Of a stretch of 64,000 nt of DNA, positions 8,765 through 17,662 are shown piece by piece (within the stretch, counting starts at the first letter, position 1; every line of letters starts with the position of its first letter). A model generated the notes under the pieces. The model did not search any database. It was given only the letters and a program-made list of their open reading frames with translations, and had not been told where the DNA came from. The position numbers and the translations under genes were made by a program. The stretch spans positions 248,001 to 312,000 of the forward strand of contig NZ_CAJHAJ010000003.1 of assembly GCF_904846345.1 (NCBI RefSeq), given 5' to 3'. This DNA is from Psychrobacter maritimus (GTDB lineage Bacteria > Pseudomonadota > Gammaproteobacteria > Pseudomonadales > Moraxellaceae).

Positions 8765-8940
8765 AATATTTTCAAATACAGTTAGAGATTGATAATGCCG
8801 TGAGCATTTATCAAATAAAAAGGGCTTAATAATCTGTCTAACGCTCGGAGTTTCAGTGTCAAAACGAGAGGCAGATTATAACGTAATGTCTTACATTAAA
8901 CTTGCCATTAAGCTGCTATTAACCTGCCATAAAGCATTAA

Positions 8941-8972
8941 AAAAGATGCTGGAGTCAGCCCCAGCATCTTTT
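8941..8972 (-). terminator. Intrinsic terminator after dapD
   Basis: A 12-bp perfect stem (8941-8952 with 8961-8972) around an 8-base loop, flanked by A and T runs, lies 33 bases after the dapD stop. It separates dapD from queE. Confidence 0.85.
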
Positions 8973-9005
8973 ATGATAAAAATAATTAACATAATAAAAA
9001 AAGCA

Positions 9006-9827
9006 TTAGGCTAAACGTAATAGCTCATTGACTGAGGTCTTAGCTCGGGTTTGCGCATCGACTTTTTTCACAATAATCGCAGCATATAAGCTGTGAGTGC
9101 CGTCTTCTGATGGCAAGCTACCGGGCACAACGACTGAGCCTGCTGGTACACGGCCGCGATGAATCTCGCCCGTTTCGCGGTCATAAATGCGCGTTGATTG
9201 CCCGATAAACACACCCATAGAAATCACTGAGCCTTCTTCTACAATCACGCCTTCAACGATTTCAGAGCGCGCACCGATGAAGCAATTGTCTTCAATAATC
9301 GTTGGATTGGCTTGTAGAGGTTCTAAGACACCGCCGATACCAACGCCGCCTGATAGATGCACATTTTTACCGATTTGGGCACACGAACCAACCGTAGCCC
9401 ACGTATCGACCATCGCACCTTGGTCGACATAAGCGCCAATATTGACGTACGATGGCATCAATACGGCACCCGCTGCGATGTATGAGCCTTTACGAGCAAC
9501 CGCTGGTGGTACCACGCGTACGCCAGCTTCTTTAAACTGCGCTTCTGTCCAGTTGGCAAACTTCGTTGGCACCTTATCATAAAACTGCACGTGTTCGCCC
9601 GCAGCTTGAACATAGTTATCATTTAAACGAAATGATAATAAAACCGCTTTTTTAGCCCACTGATTGACCACCCATTCACCATCTTTTTTCTCTGCCACAC
9701 GCAAGCTACCGTTGTCTAGTTGCTCAAGCACTTCATTGATGGCATCGCGTACGTCTTTTGGCATGGTTGCTGGGCTATATTCGTTACGATTTTCAAAGGC
9801 TTGTTCAATGGTTTGTTGCAATGACAT
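9006..9827 (-). CDS. dapD: Tetrahydrodipicolinate N-succinyltransferase DapD
   Basis: DapD transfers succinyl from succinyl-CoA to tetrahydrodipicolinate in the lysine and diaminopimelate pathway. The 273-residue protein has an N-terminal helical domain and then the left-handed beta-helix of hexapeptide repeats (for example [20 protein letters not shown] and [18 protein letters not shown]). The open frame reaches back to 9956, but the ATG at 9827 is preferred: it gives MSLQQTIEQ, the normal family length, and has AGGAA at the right distance. The 43 upstream residues are hydrophobic and unlike any DapD. Confidence 0.95.
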   Translation of the reverse strand: MSLQQTIEQAFENRNEYSPATMPKDVRDAINEVLEQLDNGSLRVAEKKDGEWVVNQWAKKAVLLSFRLNDNYVQAAGEHVQFYDKVPTKFANWTEAQFKEAGVRVVPPAVARKGSYIAAGAVLMPSYVNIGAYVDQGAMVDTWATVGSCAQIGKNVHLSGGVGIGGVLEPLQANPTIIEDNCFIGARSEIVEGVIVEEGSVISMGVFIGQSTRIYDRETGEIHRGRVPAGSVVVPGSLPSEDGTHSLYAAIIVKKVDAQTRAKTSVNELLRLA

Positions 9828-10005
9828 AAATATTCCTAAAATTGATGGAAGGTAAATAAAAACGAATAAAAAGAGCGGTGCTAATAAAGTGAATAAAAGC
9901 GTTTTAACTAAAAAATGGGCTTGCTGTATTGTCGCTAATTTAGCGGCTTTTAGCAAATAACTTAAGCGCCAGTAGCAGTGCTGTTATTGATGACTAATGC
10001 TGCTA

Positions 10006-10944
10006 TTAATTAGGAGTATGGCTAATTATCCAATCTAAGATGTCTTGATAAACCAATGCTTTATTCTGCTCATGAAGTGGCTCATGGCGCATGTGCGGAT
10101 AAAGCTGAAGCTCGACATCACTAAAGTTCTGTTTTTCTAAACGGCTGGCAATTTTGCGGATGCCTTTGCCCATATCGCCAATAGGATCGTTCTCACCACT
10201 GACCAATAACATAGGAAAGCCTTTGGCAATTGTTGTCGCCCAGTTTTTATTGAGACCAGCGTCCATTAAGGTGAACAACGTCAAAAAGCCATTATTGGTA
10301 AAGTCAAAACCCGTCAATGGATCGGCTTCGTACGCTTCGATAGCCGCAGGATCTTCATTTAGCCATGCAAATTCCGAAGTAGAAATACGATTATCAAGCT
10401 TACTATTGAGCACTTTATTCATCACGTTGGCAAAGACAGTATTTGGCTTTCTAGGAGCGGCTTTTGCTAAGATTTTATTAATCGGCAACAATACCTTGGT
10501 CAATGGATTGGCATCAGCCGTGCCCATTAGGATTGCACCAGTAAAGTTCTGTGCATGATGCTTGAGGACGTTACGCACAATAAACGAGCCCATCGAGTGA
10601 CCCATGACAAAATGCGGTACGTTAGGATGGCGCGCCTTTAGGCTGTCTGCCATGATAATAACGTCTTTTAACAATGACTGTACCGGATGCTCTTCAGCAA
10701 AAAAACCCAAATCATCGGCTGATTTAACGGTCTGCCCATGACCAAGCTGATCATAAGTGGCAACCGCAATGCCATTATCCGCTAAAAACTGCGCAAACTC
10801 TGCATAGCGGCCACTGTGCTCCGCCATCCCATGCACAATCAGCAAGGTAGCAGTAATTGCCGTGCTAGTATCGCTTGGCTCAAAAAAAGTATGGTGTAAA
10901 TAATGGGTGTTATCAGAAGAAGTAATTTGTTCAGTATTACTCAT
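10006..10944 (-). CDS. Alpha/beta hydrolase, lysophospholipase/monoacylglycerol lipase type
   Basis: The 312-residue protein has the Hydrolase_4 (PldB-like) pattern: LIVHGMAEHSGRY for the oxyanion region, GHSMGSF with the nucleophile Ser near residue 116, a late Asp in VSGENDPIGD and a His in YPHMRHEPLHE. There is no signal peptide, so it is probably cytoplasmic or membrane-peripheral. The substrate is likely a monoacyl lipid, inferred from the family. It ends upstream of dapD on the same strand but with a 178-base gap, so linkage is uncertain. Confidence 0.87.
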   Translation of the reverse strand: MSNTEQITSSDNTHYLHHTFFEPSDTSTAITATLLIVHGMAEHSGRYAEFAQFLADNGIAVATYDQLGHGQTVKSADDLGFFAEEHPVQSLLKDVIIMADSLKARHPNVPHFVMGHSMGSFIVRNVLKHHAQNFTGAILMGTADANPLTKVLLPINKILAKAAPRKPNTVFANVMNKVLNSKLDNRISTSEFAWLNEDPAAIEAYEADPLTGFDFTNNGFLTLFTLMDAGLNKNWATTIAKGFPMLLVSGENDPIGDMGKGIRKIASRLEKQNFSDVELQLYPHMRHEPLHEQNKALVYQDILDWIISHTPN

Positions 10945-11169
10945 AAAAATCCAGTCTTTGAATGGTGAAGGGTTAACATACAGACAGTATATATAGGTAT
11001 AAAGGTTTTATTATAAAAATAAATAATGGGGACGAACACTCTAATCGCCAAGCGTTACAAGGTCAAATTGTTTGCTCGTTTATGGTTATCGTACAATAGT
11101 CTGGGTATAAATGCTTTTATTTTATGTTTTTAAGTATGTGTTTCAATACGGACAAATTACAGAATACAA

Positions 11170-11544
11170 CTAACCTTTCTCACCATCAAACTGCCAAATA
11201 ACCTCACCCCAGCTATTATTTGGATAATCTGGCATGATGTCGCCTTGTTTAAAGTAAGTGCGGCTGTCCGCTTTTGCTAAAGTAAACCAGTAGCCAGATT
11301 TAGGGCAGGGCTGTCCTGCTTGGCAACGTCCTCGAGCTTTACTGGTGATTTCGGGCTTGTTGGGTTTGGTTTTATTCTCATAATAAGGGGTCATATCTTC
11401 ACCCGACTCAGAACGCTTAATAAACTCTTCGTAGGTTATTTTATAGGGATCAATGGATACAAACTTACTCATATCGATGCCTGTTTTTTCTAACACAAGG
11501 GGTAGGGTGTAGTCAGGTTGATCTTGTTGGATGTCTAAGCCCAT
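11170..11544 (-). CDS. T6SS-island protein of effector/immunity type, probably a truncated C-terminal part
   Basis: The 124-residue frame ends with a conserved-looking block: CQAGQPCPKSGYWFTLA, then SRTYFKQGDIMP and WGEVIWQFD. I associate such CP-GYW/IWQ-D tails with polymorphic-toxin immunity proteins (Imm71/72-like) or with C-terminal parts of T6SS lipase-type effectors, and cannot decide which. The same frame stays open upstream of the Met to a TAA at 11566-11568, and beyond it continues with convincing coding sequence (next feature). So this is probably the tail of a longer gene broken by a stop. It sits last in the vgrG-tae4-tai4 run. Confidence 0.45.
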   Translation of the reverse strand: MGLDIQQDQPDYTLPLVLEKTGIDMSKFVSIDPYKITYEEFIKRSESGEDMTPYYENKTKPNKPEITSKARGRCQAGQPCPKSGYWFTLAKADSRTYFKQGDIMPDYPNNSWGEVIWQFDGEKG

Positions 11545-11565
11545 TTCTAGTGCTTGGGTCTCTGA

Positions 11566-11790
11566 TTATAATCTCCATGTGGGTATTTCTGGATATAATC
11601 TAACATACTCTTTTTCCCAATTGTCCCTATGGTCTGCTCCTACAGTTTGCTTAACGACTTCGATTGGATCGCTTATGTCCAAACTCATTAAGTAATGACG
11701 GTTGCCTGTTTCAGGGTCTGTATCTCTAATGTACATAATATCCATAAAAGTATCAGTTCCATATTTTTCAGGAAAGGTTCGATTCTGGTG
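11566..11790 (-). pseudogene. Upstream remnant of the immunity/effector-like gene
   Basis: In the same frame as 11170-11544, positions 11790 to 11569 encode about 74 residues with protein-like content, including MDIMYIRDTDPETGNRHYL and DNWEKEYVRLYPEIPTWRL, then a TAA stop. It has no good start codon at its beginning: the frame opens inside the end of tai4. Together the two parts look like one gene of about 205 or more residues that lost its start and gained a stop. Sequencing error at the TAA is the main alternative. Confidence 0.5.
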
Positions 11791-12163
11791 CTATATAACT
11801 ATCTAAGGATTCTATGAATTCTTCATATCTCTTACTATTGTATAATTCTAGACAAGAGAATGTAGTGTTATCACCATTAAAAGATTTAAAGTTATTGCTT
11901 TTAATGTTATCTTTTATGTATGAATGGACTGAATTGTATACATCTGGACTATTATGATTACCGTTATTAAGGTAAATACCTAAGGCTCTGGAGTAATCTA
12001 GATAAGGTAAGTTTTTTTCTTCTGATTTTTTCTTCATACAATAAGAAAATCCATAGTTTTTTAGGGATAGTCTAGAGGATTCTATATATTCATCGTTTTG
12101 TGAATAACAAGATTGGCTGAATAGCGATAGCAATATTATTGTTAAGTAACTAAATGGCTTCAT
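11768..12163 (-). CDS. tai4: Tai4-type T6SS immunity protein
   Basis: The 131-residue product has a signal peptide (MKPFSYLTIILLSLFSQSC) and is therefore periplasmic, where it would block the cognate amidase. The mature part is helical with conserved cysteines in YGFSYCMKK and FSCLELYNS and the late EEFIESLD helix, as in Tai4 (PF16695). The open frame starts 15 bases earlier, but the ATG at 12163 is better: it overlaps the tae4 stop by one base (TAATG), a classic translational coupling. Base composition is clearly more AT-rich than the surrounding genes, as is common for imported effector pairs. Confidence 0.75.
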   Translation of the reverse strand: MKPFSYLTIILLSLFSQSCYSQNDEYIESSRLSLKNYGFSYCMKKKSEEKNLPYLDYSRALGIYLNNGNHNSPDVYNSVHSYIKDNIKSNNFKSFNGDNTTFSCLELYNSKRYEEFIESLDSYIAPESNLS

Positions 12164-12792
12164 TATTTTATTTCCCAAAACAGTATTCTATCTGTTGTAG
12201 CAGGAGCATGGGGCATAAAGTAACAGCTATCGCCACAAGTATTTCCATTCCATAAAGTAACATGGCCAGTAGCGTCACTCCATCCACTAACATCAAAGAT
12301 TATTATTCCTGTTTTTCCAGAAAGCTTTCCACTGACGCTGGCCATAGAGGTGCTACTAGATAGAAAAGTAGATGTTGGGCTGCCAAATTTGCTCTTTACT
12401 AGTTTTATCATCTCTTTAACACGCAGCAAATAGCTAAGGTTATCTTCCCCTTTTACAGTATAAAATCCAGATTCCCTGTTTTTTATTCTATATCCAGAGT
12501 AGTTTAAAGATCTACTTAACCTTAAAGCACATGCATTAGTATAGGATGCTGGGTTCTCTTTATGTAGTGCATATGCTTGTCCACCGACCATTTTATAAGT
12601 ATCAGGAGCAGATTTATTGACAGGATAGTTTCGCCATAGTTTTTTGAACAATGTATCTCTACTAATATTTACTTGTTGAGTTCTATTATTCGAAGAGGTT
12701 CTCGAACTTGATGTGTTAGGACTTTGAAGAGCTGCAAATGGATTGTACCCAGGTGGATATGCTTGACTTCTATTGCTAGATTCATTAGGCAT
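12163..12792 (-). CDS. tae4: Tae4 family T6SS peptidoglycan amidase effector
   Basis: Tae4 enzymes are papain-like DL-endopeptidases that cut the peptide stem of rival cell walls. The 209-residue protein has a disordered Ser/Asn/Pro-rich start (about 1-45), then the Tae4 fold: SYTNACALRLS with catalytic Cys88, GFYTVKG, and GWSDATGHVTLWNG with catalytic His177. CGDSC (Cys186, Cys190) can form the family disulphide. No signal peptide is present, in line with T6SS delivery. It starts 15 bases after the vgrG stop with AAGGA before the ATG and overlaps the tai4 start. The VgrG tail is the likely loading site. Confidence 0.88.
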   Translation of the reverse strand: MPNESSNRSQAYPPGYNPFAALQSPNTSSSRTSSNNRTQQVNISRDTLFKKLWRNYPVNKSAPDTYKMVGGQAYALHKENPASYTNACALRLSRSLNYSGYRIKNRESGFYTVKGEDNLSYLLRVKEMIKLVKSKFGSPTSTFLSSSTSMASVSGKLSGKTGIIIFDVSGWSDATGHVTLWNGNTCGDSCYFMPHAPATTDRILFWEIK

Positions 12793-12807
12793 ATATTATT
12801 CCTTATC

Positions 12808-15627
12808 TTAATCGTTTTTTAGGTGGATGGTTATATTTTGTTCTATAGAGGTATACATCATATCCGTAAAGCCTTCTTTATCAGTCGTACCTTCAAACAT
12901 TTCACTGGTTATTTCAGCTTGTGCAATATAATCGACAAAGCTATAAGGAATATCGCAATCATCAGCGAATCTGAACTGAGCAGTATAGTTGTCTAACTTT
13001 AAATGAACTTTAATCTTATTGGAGTCAGAACTATAGAAATTCTCAGTGTTGCCATTGTCGTCAGTCATGCCTTCAAACGTCTCTTTCGTATTCTCATTAA
13101 TAGCAACATATGGCGTATTGCCATAGGCATCATCATCGTCATCAGCAAATCTAAATTTTGCCTTGTACATTGCACCAGCTATTAAGTTCGGCAACCCCGC
13201 CAAACTCAACCCATCAACTCCGCCCCCAGCCTTACTATGCTTCCCAGCTTTCTCAGTAAACTGCTTAGCCGTAATGGTAATATCACCACCATCTAAAGTG
13301 ATACTCGCACCGCCAGCCGTCAGCGTAATCTTATTCGTTGCCACTATCTCAACCTCTTTGGTCGAGGAGGCGATATTCACATCTTGTTTTGCCGTGGCTT
13401 CCAGTTTTCCTGTGTGCGCAGAAAGGGTGATATTTTCTTTCGCATTGGTCATGCTAAATTGACCATCGGCTATTATATTGAGTGACTCGCTGCTGACTTG
13501 GTTATGGCTATCACCACTACTGATTATCATATCTTGCTGCGTGGTCATTATCATCTCGCCCATTGACCGGTGAATAAGTAGGTCATCACTGACATAGCCG
13601 GTATCAGCCGCACTATCAATCAGCGTTACTGGCGTTGTTTGATGGGTTTTGGTTTGCTGTTCCTCTGCAATAGTCTCAAGCTGGGTTTTAATCGCCTTAT
13701 GGTCATTCACTTGTCTGCCAAGTCCCGTTGCTAGCTGCGTTAAACGCTCCGCTAAGTGCTGACCGCCAAGACCAGTTTGGGTGAGGGTCGGGGTATGGTG
13801 TTGGTAATTATGTTGTCCTGTTTGCGCGTGGGTTTGCGGTTGAGTGGAAAGGGCTAAGGCTTCACCTGACTTTATATTGATTTGGGCATTGGTGGCCGCA
13901 TTGATACCTTGACGTTTGGCTGTGTCTGATGGATTGATAACCCCCATTTTTAGACTGGCAGATATCCCGGCACTGTCTACTTTTAGCTGAGAGTAAGCTT
14001 GCTCTGTACGATGGTCAGTCACCCATTCAGATAGGCCGTTACCCGTGTTGCGATAACCGCTTTCGACCGCTTGTTCATTGTCAGTGGCAAATAGACTTGG
14101 GCGCGTAGATGACAATAGGCTACCAATATTAATTAAATGTTCACCATCACCGATAGACTGCATGAGGGTTTGGTCATCAGCCCTATGGGTGAAGTGACTG
14201 CCGTAATTAGCACCTGCTTGTGCCTCTAATCGATTGATTGCTTGGGCGGGGCTATCTAGTAAATAGCTTTTAGTCGGCGTCATATGATTACGGCTATCAA
14301 TCTCATTTTGCATTTCAGTGATGCCCGTCATCGGTGGCAACGCATGCCTACTATAGAGCTGACCGACCCACGGAGTATCAGCAGTGATTAATCTAAGTTG
14401 GGTTAGGTGAGTGCCAGCCTCTAAAGAAGAGGCGTGACGCTGATGATGGCGGCGACTACTTGTTAATCCTGTCACATGAGTGAGGCTATTACGTGCTAAA
14501 TGTACGATATGAGTGGTGCGGTAATGCTGATTCAGTGCGCTATGCTCGGCTAATACAAAGGTGTCAGCGATATTTAAATCTGTAGCATGGCTAAGAGCAT
14601 GATAGACACTATACTGACTTTGATGGCTGTTTGCGATAATAGCCGCCTCGTTTACGGCTTCGGTATCCGTCACTGGAGCAAAGGCGGCAGGGCTGTCTAA
14701 AATCAGCGTATTGTCGTTACCATTATTTTGCTTAAGATGGTTATCTTCAAAAAAGACGTCAGCCGTTTGAGTAGGGTGAGCAACCTTTGCGGCATTGAAG
14801 CGTTGCATGATGACAGAATCAGGTTGTACCGTAACATGCTCACTGATTGCTAAGACAGGCGCATGAACACGATCATGTAGTACTTGCTGGTAACGCAGTG
14901 GGCCTATATTCTGACTGATGTTATCACCATCGCTTGGATATGCTGAGGTTATGATGAGCTTTGGCAGGCGGTGCTCAAAAGTTTGCTGATGACGCAGGTA
15001 AGCGGTTAAACCTTGACGCGAGAGCCGCTCACAAATATGTGTCCAATCACTTATTTGCCATTGGGTCATACGTGCAGGTGTCCAGCTTGCATCTTCATCC
15101 CTGTTACTGTCATCGATGACTTCTATGTCTAGCGCCGCTGTGCGCTGTGCGACCATCGTTTGGACAGAAGTTTCAGTATCTATATGGCTGCTTAAATGTT
15201 GATGCAAACGATAAGTAATAGGCTGGGCGAGTAGGCGGTAATACCCATAGCTGCCATCATGATCCAATTGACAAATAGCGGTTAGATATAGATGGCGATA
15301 GCTGCTGCCATTCGGCGTATCAAAGCATAAGGTTAAAGGACTACCAATTAAAGCCGTGCAAGAAGAGAAGGGTAAATGATGACCTTCATGAATGTAGACC
15401 TGTAGTACATAAGTGTCGATACCATGCTGCTGATCCTGATAACCGCTATTAGGATTTAAGCGCTCAATGATAGCTGTCTCATACTCGGCATTGAGCAATT
15501 CATCTTGCCACGTTTGATGAACAGTAATATCTTGTTTGGCACTGGCATAAGGAGCTTGGCTATTGCCTTCACTGGCATAGAGCCTATCAAGATGCATGGG
15601 TAGCGCCGTATTGAGCAAACGTAGCAT
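12808..15627 (-). CDS. vgrG: T6SS spike protein VgrG with a C-terminal tandem repeat
   Basis: The 939-residue protein has a phage-tail-spike N-terminal region, a long gp5-like section and a beta-prism stretch near 680-800 (repeated TNAKENITLSAHTGKLEATA-like lines ending TAGGASITLDGGDITITAKQF). It then ends with two 57-60 residue repeats at 823-882 and 883-939. The repeats align without gaps: FRFADD, FEG-TD, then a late IxxHLK. They resemble small beta-sandwich, transthyretin-like adaptors and probably carry Tae4. VgrG trimers sit at the T6SS tip. The N-terminal half diverges from Pseudomonas VgrG and is closer in style to Acinetobacter ones, from memory. Confidence 0.85.
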   Translation of the reverse strand: MLRLLNTALPMHLDRLYASEGNSQAPYASAKQDITVHQTWQDELLNAEYETAIIERLNPNSGYQDQQHGIDTYVLQVYIHEGHHLPFSSCTALIGSPLTLCFDTPNGSSYRHLYLTAICQLDHDGSYGYYRLLAQPITYRLHQHLSSHIDTETSVQTMVAQRTAALDIEVIDDSNRDEDASWTPARMTQWQISDWTHICERLSRQGLTAYLRHQQTFEHRLPKLIITSAYPSDGDNISQNIGPLRYQQVLHDRVHAPVLAISEHVTVQPDSVIMQRFNAAKVAHPTQTADVFFEDNHLKQNNGNDNTLILDSPAAFAPVTDTEAVNEAAIIANSHQSQYSVYHALSHATDLNIADTFVLAEHSALNQHYRTTHIVHLARNSLTHVTGLTSSRRHHQRHASSLEAGTHLTQLRLITADTPWVGQLYSRHALPPMTGITEMQNEIDSRNHMTPTKSYLLDSPAQAINRLEAQAGANYGSHFTHRADDQTLMQSIGDGEHLINIGSLLSSTRPSLFATDNEQAVESGYRNTGNGLSEWVTDHRTEQAYSQLKVDSAGISASLKMGVINPSDTAKRQGINAATNAQINIKSGEALALSTQPQTHAQTGQHNYQHHTPTLTQTGLGGQHLAERLTQLATGLGRQVNDHKAIKTQLETIAEEQQTKTHQTTPVTLIDSAADTGYVSDDLLIHRSMGEMIMTTQQDMIISSGDSHNQVSSESLNIIADGQFSMTNAKENITLSAHTGKLEATAKQDVNIASSTKEVEIVATNKITLTAGGASITLDGGDITITAKQFTEKAGKHSKAGGGVDGLSLAGLPNLIAGAMYKAKFRFADDDDDAYGNTPYVAINENTKETFEGMTDDNGNTENFYSSDSNKIKVHLKLDNYTAQFRFADDCDIPYSFVDYIAQAEITSEMFEGTTDKEGFTDMMYTSIEQNITIHLKND

Positions 15628-15744
15628 GGTTGTTGTCCCATTTTATTAAGCAATGTAATAAAGCAGTGCTATGAAGCGTATAAAGCGCTGGGTTTTGTCA
15701 TTCTGGATCAGTTATTACTGATAATGGTTACTAGTAAATAAAGG

Positions 15745-16572
15745 TTACTCAGCAAGGGTAAATTCGATACGCCGATTACGCGTGCGTCCTTCTTCATTAT
15801 CATTGCTAGCAATAGGGTCTAAATCCCCCTTGCCAGTCGTACTCAGGCGAGCAGCATCGATATTGCGACCGATGAGATACTGTTTCACCGCTTCTGCACG
15901 CTGATTCGATAGTGTTAAATTGCCACCAGAATTACCGACATTGTCTGTATGGCCGGTGATAGTTACGGGTTTATCGCCAACCCGCTGTAATACCCCTGCC
16001 ATATCATCTAGGATACCAAGACCCATTGGGGTTAAGTTGGCACTTCCTGATTCAAACTCAACGATACGATTGCCTAGGGTCTCATCTATGAGCTGTTGTT
16101 CGCCTTGAGTGACAACCAGCTGATTTTCTAATTGATAAAGATCGGTCAAACGCGTATGAATACGGTTTTGGATAGCTTGTTTTTGTTCAAGGCTGCTGAC
16201 CTTACCGTGTAGGCTAATAGTCGTACCATTAATATCTATCCGACCTTGGTGTATATTGGCTATGTCGCTATCAATAATGGCAGTGGCTACTTGCTGCCAA
16301 TTGGTCGGTATGTTGATATTTGAGCGCACCTCAATTTCATCTCTAACGGGTTTATCAGGGTACTGAGCCTTGAGCTTATCAAGAAGCTGCTGCTTATCTG
16401 AACTCGTGGCAACGACGCCTTTTATGACCACAGGCACATCTTGGTCGTTAGGTAGGGTATCTTGAGCAGCAAAGACCATCGCGCTCATAGATAAGGTAAT
16501 GATTGCTGCCAATAATAGGTTTTTTCTACTTCCTATTAGCCTAGAATTCTTGATTGAGAAACGAGTTAGCAT
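15745..16572 (-). CDS. OmpA-family peptidoglycan-binding T6SS accessory protein (TagN-like)
   Basis: The 275-residue protein has an N-terminal signal or anchor helix (LLLAAIITLSMSAMVFA), a BON-like middle part (roughly 85-150, DINGTTISLHGKVSS), and a C-terminal OmpA domain with TGHTDNVGNSGGNLTLSNQRA and NRRIEFTLAE. It should sit in the periplasm and bind the cell wall. Acinetobacter T6SS loci have an OmpA-like gene called tagN next to tssM and tagF, and the position here matches. It lies between tagF and vgrG on the same strand, with 64- and 117-base gaps. Confidence 0.8.
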   Translation of the reverse strand: MLTRFSIKNSRLIGSRKNLLLAAIITLSMSAMVFAAQDTLPNDQDVPVVIKGVVATSSDKQQLLDKLKAQYPDKPVRDEIEVRSNINIPTNWQQVATAIIDSDIANIHQGRIDINGTTISLHGKVSSLEQKQAIQNRIHTRLTDLYQLENQLVVTQGEQQLIDETLGNRIVEFESGSANLTPMGLGILDDMAGVLQRVGDKPVTITGHTDNVGNSGGNLTLSNQRAEAVKQYLIGRNIDAARLSTTGKGDLDPIASNDNEEGRTRNRRIEFTLAE

Positions 16573-16636
16573 GGCAGTACCCTTTTTTACTTCAATGTTT
16601 ATCAGGTGTATAAATAGGAAAAATAGACAATAAGCC

Positions 16637-17662
16637 TTATTGTGCTAAAAATATTTGCTTAAATAATTGTCTGGTGTCATACAAATACAGATCGTCTTGC
16701 AATAATATTTTGTTGAATCGAGTCAAACCAATGTCCTCATCGATATAGCTTTGTGTCCAACCACTATCCCCAATCGAGACCCAGTCAGCAGGTAAGATGT
16801 TCTTATGCGTTAATAGTTGAGAAAGTAGCTGGCTATCTGATTCGGTAAAGCTCAATAACAGCTGGTAATGCTCAGAGGTTCGATAAAGATAGGTATTAAG
16901 CTGTAATTGATGAGGCTGATAAAACCCATGAATCAGGTCATGCCAAAAGGTCGCCATATATATAGCAGGGGCTCTTTCAGCGGGCAGCGTCCAGCTTATA
17001 GATTTGTTTAGGCCATGAAAGCCTTTAGAATAAGTTGGTAAAAATAATAAACCAGTGGCAATGATTTGTTGTATTAAATGCGCTTTATCGATACCCATTA
17101 AGCCTGCGATATCTTGTAGGGTGGTCTTATTAATGAAGTTGTAATAGTGGGTACTGGCATTTTGATCGATAGTCAGTGAGCAATTATTTAAATCTTCCAT
17201 TACTTTGGCAGTGTCAGTTTGAGACTTAGCGTTAATTAAGGCGTCATATACATCGTCCCATAAAGACAGAGATTTAATCGGCACATAATTCATCCAACTT
17301 TTGGGTTTATCGTGATACATCAGACCAAAGCCAATTAAGGGGTAGCGGCGTTGATTGCTATCGTGACTGGGTATCAGGACACCTGTGACGATTTTATTAG
17401 CCGTAGTATCGATGTGACTGAAATATAGCGCTGTGTTTTCTTTTATAGCGCCGTTTTTTAAAGGGTTTGTCTCTAATGAATGCTCAGTTAATACATCTTT
17501 TGGCAATAAGGCTTTCGGTAATAAATATTCGGATGCCGTCAATGCCTGACTGACCCAAGTGTCTATATCATTGGTTTCGCTGATATGACTGCGCGCACGA
17601 ACAAAGTCTCCACGTGCAGGCAGTTTGCCGAAATATACCAATGGTAATGATTCAGAAGTCAT
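16637..17662 (-). CDS. tagF: T6SS-associated protein TagF (ImpM)
   Basis: The 341-residue protein opens with VYFGKLPARGDFVRAR, the hallmark of the TagF/ImpM family (PF09867). TagF is a post-translational repressor of T6SS activity in Pseudomonas and others. The length is longer than the minimal TagF domain, with an extra C-terminal half lacking known motifs. Its start overlaps the tssM stop (ATGA at 17659-17662), so the two are translationally coupled. Confidence 0.9.
   Translation of the reverse strand: MTSESLPLVYFGKLPARGDFVRARSHISETNDIDTWVSQALTASEYLLPKALLPKDVLTEHSLETNPLKNGAIKENTALYFSHIDTTANKIVTGVLIPSHDSNQRRYPLIGFGLMYHDKPKSWMNYVPIKSLSLWDDVYDALINAKSQTDTAKVMEDLNNCSLTIDQNASTHYYNFINKTTLQDIAGLMGIDKAHLIQQIIATGLLFLPTYSKGFHGLNKSISWTLPAERAPAIYMATFWHDLIHGFYQPHQLQLNTYLYRTSEHYQLLLSFTESDSQLLSQLLTHKNILPADWVSIGDSGWTQSYIDEDIGLTRFNKILLQDDLYLYDTRQLFKQIFLAQ

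Noticed and set aside
8765..9005. A preQ1 riboswitch before queE
   Set aside because: The leader was read on the minus strand; no stem-loop with the TTC loop and A-rich tail was found.
10154..10558. Plus-strand 134-codon ORF antisense to the hydrolase gene
   Set aside because: Long but fully inside the hydrolase gene on the other strand; the hydrolase has clear catalytic motifs and this frame has none.
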